Of a stretch of 19,131 bases of DNA, positions 7,338 to 16,339 are shown in pieces. Within the stretch, counting starts at the first letter, position 1, and each line of letters begins with the position of its first letter. The position numbers were made by a program, and so were the translations under genes. A model generated the notes under the pieces. The model was not told the DNA's origin. It was given only the letters and a program-made list of their open reading frames with translations, and did no database searches. Source of the stretch: DAONJL01 sp035405645 [NCBI: bacterium] (lineage in GTDB: Bacteria > JAGOBX01 > DAONJL01); the NCBI GenBank assembly GCA_035405645.1, contig DAONJL010000046.1, positions 1 through 19,131 of the forward strand, given 5' to 3'.

Positions 7338-10300
7338 AAAAACCACTTAAAGAAATACCAGCCCAATAAACAGGATGTGGATATAATGATTTGACATATA
7401 ATTGAGCATTTCTTAAACTTTCGATTTTATTAAAATAAGAATAATTTCTATAAAAATGTTTCATAAATAAAGAAGTAGCTAAATCATCAACACGCCAGAG
7501 AGTAGAGACAATTGATTTTGTGCCAGCATAAAAAAATGCACGATTTAATCCAATTATTTCATCACCACCTGCAATTTTACCTAATCCAGATTGACAGGCA
7601 CTTAAAGTAACCAAATCCGCTTTAAGTTCTAAATTAAATACATCTAATGCTTTTAAATCACCATCATATAAATCATCTGGTGTTAATTTCAATGCAGAAA
7701 ATAATGGATTTATTGAATTAAATTCGCCGTGTGAAGCTATATGAATAACATTATATTTTGAAATATTTTTTACAACCGAACTAATTTTTGCTTCTGTATC
7801 AAGTAAAATATCTATCTCTGGAAATTCCCATTTTATTGATATTGCTTCAAGCCTTGCTAATGGCAATTCGTAATTTAAATCACCTAAATCAGGATTTCCT
7901 ATTGATAATATTTTTAATCTTGTTTTCTCTTTTTTCTTTGGTTCACTAAAAACATATTTTGTTAAGGATAATGATGATAAATAAAATAAAGGATATTTAT
8001 CAATCAAATAATTTTTTCCATCATTAAGAGAAGCAAAAGAAAGATAATGTAATTTATTATGTGGAATTATACAAATGTATTTTGTATTAGTTAAATATTT
8101 TTCGATTGGCAAAATAAGTATCTTATAAAGTTCCTGTGATAAATCTTCAATATATGTAATTTTTTGAATTCTGTTATTATATTGAATAATTAAATTATCT
8201 AAATATTCACCTTTTATTTTTGCTTGTTCAAATTTTATATCATTTTTATTTATTATCCAGATGTATAGCCAATCTGCATTATAATAATACTCTATAAAAT
8301 TTATTTCAGATTGTAATGATTGTTGTATTTCTTTTAATGGCTGAACAGATACAGTTACAAGTGATTCTAATTCAGGATTATTTATTTTCATTTTTAATAA
8401 TACTTCAGAATTTTCAATTGATAATTTCTCAATCTGCTTATTTAATTCTTTCTTTTTATTTTCTTCTTTTTCATTTGCTAATTTACTTAATAAAACATCA
8501 ATTTGTTTTTTATTTTCTAATAATTTTTTATACAATTTATTTGCTTCTTCTGATTTAAATTTGATTTTATGATTGCCTAATAAATCAATCAAACTCCGTG
8601 ATTTTCCTCGTTCTAAATAATAATGTGCTTTTTCAATATTTTTTATTTCAATTAATAAACTAATGATTTTATCATAAACATCATCTTTATTAATGATAAA
8701 AGAATTTTTTAATTCTTCTATTTTTAATGCAGTTCGCATTTTTTCTATTACATCAATTGATTTTTCTAAATAAGTAAGTGCTATTTCTTTATCATTATTA
8801 ATAAAGCAAATGCCTTTACCAAATAAAGCACGCCATTCAACTTCCTGTAAATTATGCTTTTTTGCTATCTCTAATGTTTTATCAAACCAGTCTAATGCTA
8901 ATTTTGTATCATTTAATTTAGTATATAAATTACCTAATTCAAGCATTGTTTTTGCTAAATTAACATAATCATTTATTTTTGAACTATAATCATAAGCAGT
9001 AAATAAATATTCATTTGCTTTTTTCAAATCATTTAATAACAAATAAGTTATACCTAAATTTCGATAATCATAACCAAGAGCCCATTTTGACATTAAATTC
9101 TTATCAATTTCTATTGCTTTATTAAAATAATCTATTGCTTCATTGTAATTTTTCTGACTTCGATAAACTAATCCTAAATTATTATATGTTGATGCCACAT
9201 CATTATAAAATTTTAATTTTGATGATAATAATAAAGAATTCTCTAAATAATAAATTGACTTTTCAAAATTATTTAATGTCCAATAAATTAAGCCAATTGT
9301 ATTATAAATAATATATTCTAATTGTTCATTTTTATTTTTTTTACAAATATCAAGCGCCTTAAAAGCATATTCTATTGCTTGTTTATAATCTCCTTCATAC
9401 CAATATGTATTTGCTATATTTAATAATAATTCTGCTTCTATATCTTTATCATTTATTTTTTTATTTATTTTAATTGCTTCATTATATATCGTTCTTGCTT
9501 CTTCTAAACCAATTATTCTTTCCTTCACTAAACCAATATAAATAAGTGTCTGACATAATAATTTATCATCAGATTTGACGAGGTCTTTTGCTTTTTCAAA
9601 ATAATCAAGAGCAGTTAAATAATCATTTAATCTTAAATAATAAATTCGACCTAAACGAATATACTGTGCAAATAATGCTTCCTGTGATTTATCTTCATTT
9701 ATTGTTTTATTTAAAAAAGTAATTGCCTCATTATAATTTCCTTTAAATTCCTGACTTTTTGATAATTCGACTAATGCTTTGATTTTAAAATTAGGATTTT
9801 TTTCAAAACCAATCAGGGCTTTATTAAAATAAAAAATAGAAGAATCATAATTTTCAGCAAGTGAATAAAAAATACCTAAATTATAAATTTCATTATAATA
9901 ATTTTCATCATTTTTATTTAGTAAATTTAATAAATGGTTTTGGTAATAAATTGCTTTATTATAATCTTCTGATTTATATGAACAATTTACTGCTAATTTA
10001 AAGTATTTTATTTTTTCCTCATTTGAAAAATTAAGAATATTATCTAAATACAAAATCTTTTCTGTATTTAATAATGCTTTTCCAAAAGCATTGTTTCTAT
10101 AATTTTCTGTTGCTTCTAAAATTAAATCATTTATTTTTTCCTGTGCTATTTCTTTAATTTCATCTTCATTAAAACCATTAGCACCAAATATTATTATTTT
10201 TTTCTCTGTTAATAATTTATTTCTTTCATTTATATTATCTATATTACCAAAGATAATATTAGAAAAATTTGAAAAGAAAAATTCATTTAAAAAACTATAA

Positions 10301-13300
10301 ACTAAATCAATATTTTTAAAATCAAAATCAGAAGTGTTTAATATCAGATAATTAATATTATTTTCAACTATTCGCTTAATTAAATCAAAACAAAAATAAT
10401 TTTCATTGTTTATATAAAATTTTGTTTTATTCAAATTATTTGTATTTATTTCTAAATTTGTAATTATTTTTAAAATATCATAATTTACTAAATCAGTAAA
10501 ATTATCATCATTTATTTCTTTTTTCTGAATTAAATAAATAGTTTGAGTTTCTTTTGATCTTATGAATGCGCTAATTGATGGAATATGAATAAAATCATAT
10601 TTATAATCATCAAAATTATTTGTGTGAAATAAAAGCAAATAATTATTTGCATTATTTGCCTTATCTATTTCATTTTCAATTATTATTTCTGATTGATTTA
10701 TTTTTATTATAAAAATTTTTTTAGCATTAATCACAATAAAAATATTTTCATTTTCTCTTAATAAACTTTGTAAGTAATAAATATCTTCTTCTGTAAGGAA
10801 CTGGATATTTGCTAAATCTTTTTTAAAATATATTGCATTTAATAAAAGATGATAATTATTTATTATTTTTACAATGCTAATCAAATCATTGTTATTTAAA
10901 TGCTCATTTATCAAATCAATAAAAAATGCTTTAATTAAATCTTTATTTAAAAAATTATAATCAGAATATTTAGAGACAAGTTTTATAAAATTAAAAAATT
11001 CCTCTTCTGCATTTTTGTAATCTTTTTCTTGCCAGTATTTATACCATTTTAAAAATATATTTTCTTTTAATTTATTTTCTTTAAGCAATGATAAATTTAT
11101 TTTATTTATTTCATAAAATATTTTTAATAGTTCATCTTTTTTTGGATAACTATTTAATTGTTCATCTAAATATTTTAAATACTTGATAAAATTGTTATAT
11201 TTACTAGTAACATCTAAATATTTTTGATAATCTTCAAAAGTATCATTTATAATTTCTAAATTTTGTAAATTATTTAAATAATATTTATAACAAAGAGCAG
11301 AGTATGAATTTAAAACAAGAAAATCATAGTAAATATTTTTTGTAGTAATAAATTTATAAGTGTTTATAAATTTATCTAAATGATTTGAAACATCAATTTT
11401 ATCAATAAGTTGATTTATTAAATAAGCATAATTAACAAGATTAACATAAATACCAATATTATCATTTAATTGAATAGCAAGTTCATTTGCTACATTTAAT
11501 ATATTCAATGCTTCATTTATTTTTTGTATTTCAAGGTATTTTACAGACAAATTATTTAAAAGGATTAATTTTTCAATTGCAATAGCAGGCTGTTTTTTAG
11601 CATCAAATTTTTCAGGTATTAATTTTAATCTATTTAATAAAATATTTATTGTTTGATTATCATCATTAAATAAAGAAAATAATTTAAAACCAATAGTAAA
11701 AATAAATTTATTTTCAGTTAGTTTATCAAAAGCTCCGCCTGTTGAAGTGCTTTGATTTGAAAGATTGAAACTAATATTAAGCAAACCTTCTTTTTCTTTT
11801 TCAACCTGCTTATAAACAGCATTAAAATTATTCAACACATCTTCATATAATTTTATCAAATTCTTTTTATTTTTATATTGTTCAATTTTTGTTTCATTAT
11901 TTTTTTCAGAAAAATAATTAACATAGAAAAATAATTTATTTCTTAATAAATAATGTTTTCTTAAATCATTTGCTTTTTTTAATTCTTTATTTATAACTAA
12001 ATCATAAGTTTTTAATGTATCTTCATATTTGTTCATTGTATAATAAATTAAAGATAATCTTTGTAATAATTCAATTTTTTTATCATCACTTTTTATAAGT
12101 TCAATTGCTTTATGTAAAAAAGGTTCTGCTTTTTCAGAATAACCTAAATAATAAGCAGAATTAGCAATTCGTTCGTAAAATATAGCTTCACGCTCAGAAT
12201 CAAAATATTCAAGAGGTAATAAATTTAATAAATCTAAACGAGCAGAAAAAAATCGAAATGCAAATTCATAATTTTTCAAATAATAATAAGCATTACCAAT
12301 ATTTAAAAACAATTCTGATTTAGTTTTAACATCATCTTTTTCCAGAAGATTTAAAGCAATTTTATAATTAGCAATAGCATCTTCTAATTTACTAACTTCA
12401 TTAAATACCATTTCAGCCTGTTCATATAACCAACCTTTCAGCATATAAATAAATGGATTATTATTTGTATATTTTAATGCTTTATTCAAATAAGATAATG
12501 CAGTTTTGTAATTGAAATCATTTTTATAAGTAATTAGCAAAGCATAACCATAATAAAATGCTGAATTTGTTGGATTATCTTTTATTTTTTGTTCATAGTA
12601 TTTTTCTAATTCATTTATTTTATTTAATAACACACCAATTTTAACAAATTCACGATGTGCTTTAATATAAGAAGAATCAAATTCAATTAATTGAAAAAAA
12701 GTTTTATATGATTTTTCAAAATCTTTAATAAAATATTCAAATTCGCCTTTTTTAAATTGTTTTTCAAGATATTTATTTTTTGCTAATGAATATTTCTCTT
12801 TATTCTGATAACCTTTATTTAATGCTGTTTGATAATAATCAAAACTTAATTTGTAATTACTTTCCTGAAAATAAATATCACCAAGTAAAATTAAAGCATC
12901 AACAATATAATTATTATAATCAGTGAAATCATTTAAAATAATTTCAAGATTTCTTTTAGCAATAAAATTTTCATTTATATCAAAAGAAAGTTTAGCACTT
13001 TCAAAAAGACAATTTATAGAAAGTAATGGAATATTTTTATATTGATTTGATAATTCAATTAAATAATTTATAATATCGATTTTTTTTATAAATCTTTTTT
13101 CTTTTTTAAAGAAGTCAATTAAATCATTTAAAGCATAATCAATATATGGTTTTTCAGTTGGATAATTATTTATAAAACTAATAAGTATATTTTTATAATT
13201 ATTATTGTCTTTTAATTTTTTAAAAATAAATGATTTTTTATATTGAATTTTTGCTTTGATTTTATTATCAGAAATAGAATAAAAAATGTCATCGTAAATT

Positions 13301-14676
13301 TTTATTGCTTCAGAAAATTTTTCAGAATTATAAAATGCATCAGCAAGAGTTTCTTTCAATTTTATTTGAATTTCTGTATCCTGATAAATTTTAATTTTTT
13401 CTTCTAATTCTTTTATGAAGTTTTTTGTTATATTTTCTTTTTCAAAATTTGATTTATTCTTGATAGAAAAATAATAATTTATCTCATCAAAATAAATTTT
13501 AACTAAATCAAAATTTTTAATGTTATAGTTATTTATATAAAAATTTTCATTTAATATTTCATTAAATTTTTCAAAATCATAAACAAACGAAAAATAAGAA
13601 AAAATTTGAGAAATAATTTTCTTTTTATATTCATCAGAAAAATTTCTATAATTTTCTGATAAATAATTTGAAATAATAATAATTTTATTTTCATCAGAAA
13701 TTTCTTTTAAAGAAATTAAATTTACTAAATCTAAAAATTTAAGATTATTAATAAACTCAAAAAAATTATTAATATTTTCAATTTTAAAAATATCATAATT
13801 ATTATTTGATGAATTTAGTGAAGAAATAAAATACAATGAATTATTATAATAAATAGGATTTAATAAATTAAAATTAGAAGGCGTAATTTGTGAAATAAAA
13901 ACTTTTTTCTCTTTTTGCCATAAAGCAAAATTAAGACGAAATAAGATAGATTGATTATTTAAGATTTTAGAAAAGTATAAAAATTTTTTATCATCATCAA
14001 AAAAAGGATTTTGCAATCTATAATTAGAAGAAATAATAGTATCAGATTTTCCTGAATTTAAGTCAAAAAATTCAAGAACCCATAAATCATTAGATTTTGT
14101 AATAAAAATAATAGAGTTTTCAAAAACAGTAAAATCAAAAATATTTTTTTCAATTATTTTTTTCTTTTGTAAGTCAGGATAAGTTAATAAAACAAGAGCA
14201 TTTAATTTACCAGACAAATCAGTTTCAATATATAATATTCTTTTACCATCATTAGAAATAAAAGGTTTTTTATCTTCTGTTTTTGCATCAGTTAAAATTT
14301 TTTTTTCAATAATTTCATAATTATCAGATAAACGAATTAATTCGATATTACCACGAACATCATCTTTATTAGAAGTATAAACAATAATATTTTCTTTTTC
14401 TGAATATGATGGTTCAGTTTTATCAGAAAAATCAGTATTAAATAATTGTTTTGTTATTGTTCCACCATCTTTTTCTTCATATTGTAAATAAATATTAAAA
14501 TAACCTGTTTGATTATTTGTAAAAATTTTTAATTTTTCTTTTTTAGCAACAATAATATGTTGTTCATTATCAGGCGAAGCAATAAATAATTTAGTTAGAT
14601 TTTGTGGCGAAATAATTTCTGAATAAATAGGTAAAAATAAAAAAATAAAAAAAAAAGATAAAAAATTTGTTTTCAT
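7330..14676 (-). CDS. Giant secreted beta-propeller / TPR / CHAT-domain protein
   Basis: This 2448-residue protein takes up about 38% of the window. A Sec signal peptide (MKTNFLSFFFIFLFLPIYS) has probable cleavage after Ser19. Residues about 25-300 show repeated strand motifs with Asp/Asn-rich turns like TolB/WD40-type propeller blades. TPR helices follow from about 430 to 1000, then further helices to about 1290. A CHAT-like region without catalytic residues lies at about 1300-1505, a second clear TPR block at about 1530-1970, and a coiled coil near 2050-2090. A complete C-terminal CHAT domain spans about 2115-2448. CHAT is a caspase-like cysteine peptidase fold; His2316 (HIASHGEFN) and Cys2361 (LSACQSGLG) form the expected dyad, and GGDEIIGLNRAFFYAGTKS follows. 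Unlike cytoplasmic CHAT proteases of immune systems, this one is exported. It starts on an ATGA overlap with the upstream gene and has no ribosome binding site. Substrate unknown. Confidence 0.9.
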   Translation of the reverse strand: MKTNFLSFFFIFLFLPIYSEIISPQNLTKLFIASPDNEQHIIVAKKEKLKIFTNNQTGYFNIYLQYEEKDGGTITKQLFNTDFSDKTEPSYSEKENIIVYTSNKDDVRGNIELIRLSDNYEIIEKKILTDAKTEDKKPFISNDGKRILYIETDLSGKLNALVLLTYPDLQKKKIIEKNIFDFTVFENSIIFITKSNDLWVLEFFDLNSGKSDTIISSNYRLQNPFFDDDKKFLYFSKILNNQSILFRLNFALWQKEKKVFISQITPSNFNLLNPIYYNNSLYFISSLNSSNNNYDIFKIENINNFFEFINNLKFLDLVNLISLKEISDENKIIIISNYLSENYRNFSDEYKKKIISQIFSYFSFVYDFEKFNEILNENFYINNYNIKNFDLVKIYFDEINYYFSIKNKSNFEKENITKNFIKELEEKIKIYQDTEIQIKLKETLADAFYNSEKFSEAIKIYDDIFYSISDNKIKAKIQYKKSFIFKKLKDNNNYKNILISFINNYPTEKPYIDYALNDLIDFFKKEKRFIKKIDIINYLIELSNQYKNIPLLSINCLFESAKLSFDINENFIAKRNLEIILNDFTDYNNYIVDALILLGDIYFQESNYKLSFDYYQTALNKGYQNKEKYSLAKNKYLEKQFKKGEFEYFIKDFEKSYKTFFQLIEFDSSYIKAHREFVKIGVLLNKINELEKYYEQKIKDNPTNSAFYYGYALLITYKNDFNYKTALSYLNKALKYTNNNPFIYMLKGWLYEQAEMVFNEVSKLEDAIANYKIALNLLEKDDVKTKSELFLNIGNAYYYLKNYEFAFRFFSARLDLLNLLPLEYFDSEREAIFYERIANSAYYLGYSEKAEPFLHKAIELIKSDDKKIELLQRLSLIYYTMNKYEDTLKTYDLVINKELKKANDLRKHYLLRNKLFFYVNYFSEKNNETKIEQYKNKKNLIKLYEDVLNNFNAVYKQVEKEKEGLLNISFNLSNQSTSTGGAFDKLTENKFIFTIGFKLFSLFNDDNQTINILLNRLKLIPEKFDAKKQPAIAIEKLILLNNLSVKYLEIQKINEALNILNVANELAIQLNDNIGIYVNLVNYAYLINQLIDKIDVSNHLDKFINTYKFITTKNIYYDFLVLNSYSALCYKYYLNNLQNLEIINDTFEDYQKYLDVTSKYNNFIKYLKYLDEQLNSYPKKDELLKIFYEINKINLSLLKENKLKENIFLKWYKYWQEKDYKNAEEEFFNFIKLVSKYSDYNFLNKDLIKAFFIDLINEHLNNNDLISIVKIINNYHLLLNAIYFKKDLANIQFLTEEDIYYLQSLLRENENIFIVINAKKIFIIKINQSEIIIENEIDKANNANNYLLLFHTNNFDDYKYDFIHIPSISAFIRSKETQTIYLIQKKEINDDNFTDLVNYDILKIITNLEINTNNLNKTKFYINNENYFCFDLIKRIVENNINYLILNTSDFDFKNIDLVYSFLNEFFFSNFSNIIFGNIDNINERNKLLTEKKIIIFGANGFNEDEIKEIAQEKINDLILEATENYRNNAFGKALLNTEKILYLDNILNFSNEEKIKYFKLAVNCSYKSEDYNKAIYYQNHLLNLLNKNDENYYNEIYNLGIFYSLAENYDSSIFYFNKALIGFEKNPNFKIKALVELSKSQEFKGNYNEAITFLNKTINEDKSQEALFAQYIRLGRIYYLRLNDYLTALDYFEKAKDLVKSDDKLLCQTLIYIGLVKERIIGLEEARTIYNEAIKINKKINDKDIEAELLLNIANTYWYEGDYKQAIEYAFKALDICKKNKNEQLEYIIYNTIGLIYWTLNNFEKSIYYLENSLLLSSKLKFYNDVASTYNNLGLVYRSQKNYNEAIDYFNKAIEIDKNLMSKWALGYDYRNLGITYLLLNDLKKANEYLFTAYDYSSKINDYVNLAKTMLELGNLYTKLNDTKLALDWFDKTLEIAKKHNLQEVEWRALFGKGICFINNDKEIALTYLEKSIDVIEKMRTALKIEELKNSFIINKDDVYDKIISLLIEIKNIEKAHYYLERGKSRSLIDLLGNHKIKFKSEEANKLYKKLLENKKQIDVLLSKLANEKEENKKKELNKQIEKLSIENSEVLLKMKINNPELESLVTVSVQPLKEIQQSLQSEINFIEYYYNADWLYIWIINKNDIKFEQAKIKGEYLDNLIIQYNNRIQKITYIEDLSQELYKILILPIEKYLTNTKYICIIPHNKLHYLSFASLNDGKNYLIDKYPLFYLSSLSLTKYVFSEPKKKEKTRLKILSIGNPDLGDLNYELPLARLEAISIKWEFPEIDILLDTEAKISSVVKNISKYNVIHIASHGEFNSINPLFSALKLTPDDLYDGDLKALDVFNLELKADLVTLSACQSGLGKIAGGDEIIGLNRAFFYAGTKSIVSTLWRVDDLATSLFMKHFYRNYSYFNKIESLRNAQLYVKSLYPHPVYWAGISLSGFYE

Positions 14677-15098
14677 TTTTTGTTTTTTAAAATATCAAAA
14701 ATATAATTATAAAAAAAAATAATTAGTTTATGTTTGTCAATAGGTTTTATATTCTTTTTTTTCTGTATTTTTTGAATCTCTTCAGATAATTCAATAATAA
14801 TTTTTGTATTTCTATCATCTTCAGTAATTTCATCAAATCTTTTAATTATACCTCTATTTAAAATTTGTTTTCCTTTTGTGGCTCTTTTATCTGTTTTTGA
14901 ATACAATTTATAAAGTTTATATTTATCAGGCAAAATTCGAATTTGTTTGATTAAACTATTTATTTTATAATTTTGAATAATGAATTCTGCTTCTTCAAAT
15001 TTTAAAACATTATATATTAAATTAAGTAAAATAGAAGAATAAACTTTTTTTTCTTCAATAGGAACATTCATCATACTAAAAATATCATCTTTTTTCAT
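14673..15098 (-). CDS. Unrecognised 141-residue basic protein in the CHAT operon
   Basis: I do not recognise the family. The product is 141 residues, rich in Lys and Ile and predicted mainly helical. It has no signal peptide or membrane helix, and no cysteine or zinc motif. A central basic stretch (KTDKRATKGKQILNRGIIKR, about residues 68-87) separates two helical halves. Its context makes it real: it starts 3 nt after the ACT/HAD gene stop, and its TGA overlaps the ATG of the giant CHAT gene (ATGA at 14676-14673). It has no ribosome binding site and depends on coupling. Since it lacks an export signal while its downstream partner is secreted, it probably acts in the cytoplasm, for instance in regulation or as a structural adaptor; that is inference only. 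Confidence 0.7.
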   Translation of the reverse strand: MKKDDIFSMMNVPIEEKKVYSSILLNLIYNVLKFEEAEFIIQNYKINSLIKQIRILPDKYKLYKLYSKTDKRATKGKQILNRGIIKRFDEITEDDRNTKIIIELSEEIQKIQKKKNIKPIDKHKLIIFFYNYIFDILKNKK

Positions 15099-15101
15099 AG
15101 T

Positions 15102-16235
15102 TTAAAACAGAGAAAGAATATTTAAAATATCATTTTTAGATAAATCATATTTTTTAACAAGAGAATTAAAACAAGAAAACTCAAAATAAATAGAGAACCA
15201 TTGATTAGGTATAAAAATATCATTATAATCAGCATCGCCAATTAAAAGGCAATCATCATCAGGTAAATTTTCAATATTTAAAAGAATATTTTTTATATCG
15301 TTTATTTTGGATGGTTCGATTTCATAGATTTTATTTTTATCATCTGCAAAAATTTTGTTAGAAAATACATAATCAATTCTCAATCTTTCTTTAAGTTCAT
15401 TAGTGAAAATATCAAAAGCATTAGTAACGAGTGCAATTTGACAACCAGCATTTTTTAATTCAAAAATAACTTCTTCTGTTTCTTCAGGAATTTTAAAATT
15501 TTTTATTAATTGATTTATTAAATCAATATCTAATTTTTTAAATCGTTCTCTTCGCTCATTAAAAGAAATTTCAATTTTTCGTTCATCTAATTTTTTTAAT
15601 TCTGATAAATTAAAATTTTTAATTAATGAATCCAGAAAAAAAGGTGATAAAAATGAAGAAAAAATATTAAAAATAACCAATCTTTTTTTTGGTTGTAATA
15701 AATTTTCAACATTACAAAAAACACCGACATTTAATTGATTTAGTTTTGCTTTTAAATTTTTTTGAACAATAGTAATATCAGAAACATTACTAATATCAAC
15801 AAGCATTTTCATTAAGAATAAATCAGTTCGAGCAAGCATTCTAATATGTTCAATATTTATACCATAATCTCCAAAAATAAGAGCAGAATTAGCAATAATA
15901 CCTGGTTTATCTTTACCTAATAATAAAAGTTCCATAATTTTTTTTTCTTTTTTTCTTTTACTTTCTTTAAATTTTTCAATCAAAATTTTAAGACCAGTTT
16001 GATGAGCAACTTCATTTATTCTTTTAACAAAATCAGTTGTATTAGTTTTAATATTAGAAACATCAACAAATAAAAGAATAGAAAAAAAAGAATGGACAAC
16101 ATCTTCACGAACATCAACAATATTACAATTCAAATCAAAAATAACAGAAGAAAACAAAGAAACAAGACCAGTAACATCTTTCCCAATCGCACTAATAACA
16201 TATAAATTCTCTTGTTTTTCATTTACTTTATACAT
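15102..16235 (-). CDS. ACT-ACT-HAD protein, SerB-like with a lost catalytic aspartate
   Basis: The 377 residues begin with two ACT domains (about 8-90 and 98-178; the second reads LLLLGKDKPGIIANSALIFG) and end with a HAD domain arranged like SerB phosphoserine phosphatase. KKRLVIFNIFSSFL stands where SerB has KRLxxFDMDSTL, so the nucleophile and acid aspartates are Asn190 and Phe192. The downstream SerB glutamate is also absent (LSPFFLDSL). Other landmarks persist: NERRERFKKL resembles the substrate-binding region, ALVTNAF (Thr271) stands for VSGGF, and GDADYND at 333-339 is motif IV. It is therefore probably a pseudo-phosphatase whose ACT domains sense an amino acid, perhaps a regulator. It heads the minus-strand operon. 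AAAGGAGT at 16246-16253 gives a good ribosome binding site for ATG 16235. Confidence 0.85.
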   Translation of the reverse strand: MYKVNEKQENLYVISAIGKDVTGLVSLFSSVIFDLNCNIVDVREDVVHSFFSILLFVDVSNIKTNTTDFVKRINEVAHQTGLKILIEKFKESKRKKEKKIMELLLLGKDKPGIIANSALIFGDYGINIEHIRMLARTDLFLMKMLVDISNVSDITIVQKNLKAKLNQLNVGVFCNVENLLQPKKRLVIFNIFSSFLSPFFLDSLIKNFNLSELKKLDERKIEISFNERRERFKKLDIDLINQLIKNFKIPEETEEVIFELKNAGCQIALVTNAFDIFTNELKERLRIDYVFSNKIFADDKNKIYEIEPSKINDIKNILLNIENLPDDDCLLIGDADYNDIFIPNQWFSIYFEFSCFNSLVKKYDLSKNDILNILSLF

Positions 16236-16275
16236 TTAATAATTTACTCCTTTTTAAAATTTTTCCGAAAAAATA

Positions 16276-16304
16276 TTGACATAAATATAATTATATATTA
16301 AAAT
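16276..16304 (+). promoter_or_regulatory. Predicted sigma-70 promoter of the 184-residue gene and panC
   Basis: A perfect TTGACA at 16276-16281 is followed after exactly 17 nt by TAAAAT at 16299-16304, about 35 nt upstream of the start codon at 16340. It overlaps the opposing operon promoter. Confidence 0.6.
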
Positions 16305-16317
16305 AAAAAAAATTCAA
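16290..16317 (-). promoter_or_regulatory. Predicted sigma-70 promoter of the ACT/HAD-CHAT operon
   Basis: Read on the minus strand, TTGAAT (16317-16312) is followed after 16 nt by a perfect TATAAT (16295-16290), about 55 nt before ATG 16235. It interleaves with the plus-strand promoter at 16276-16304, so the two probably compete for polymerase or share a regulator. Confidence 0.5.
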
Positions 16318-16339
16318 TAAAAATTTATAGAAGGAAGTT

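Noticed and set aside
8780-10080. Repetitive look of the DNA in the second TPR block, considered as a tandem DNA repeat
   Set aside because: The periodicity of about 40 residues is at the protein level (TPR motifs in degenerate form); the DNA copies are too divergent to be a nucleotide repeat.
7330-16235. Possible CRISPR-linked craspase or other known CHAT immune system
   Set aside because: No CRISPR array, Cas gene, gasdermin-like or toxin partner is visible, and the CHAT protein has a signal peptide.
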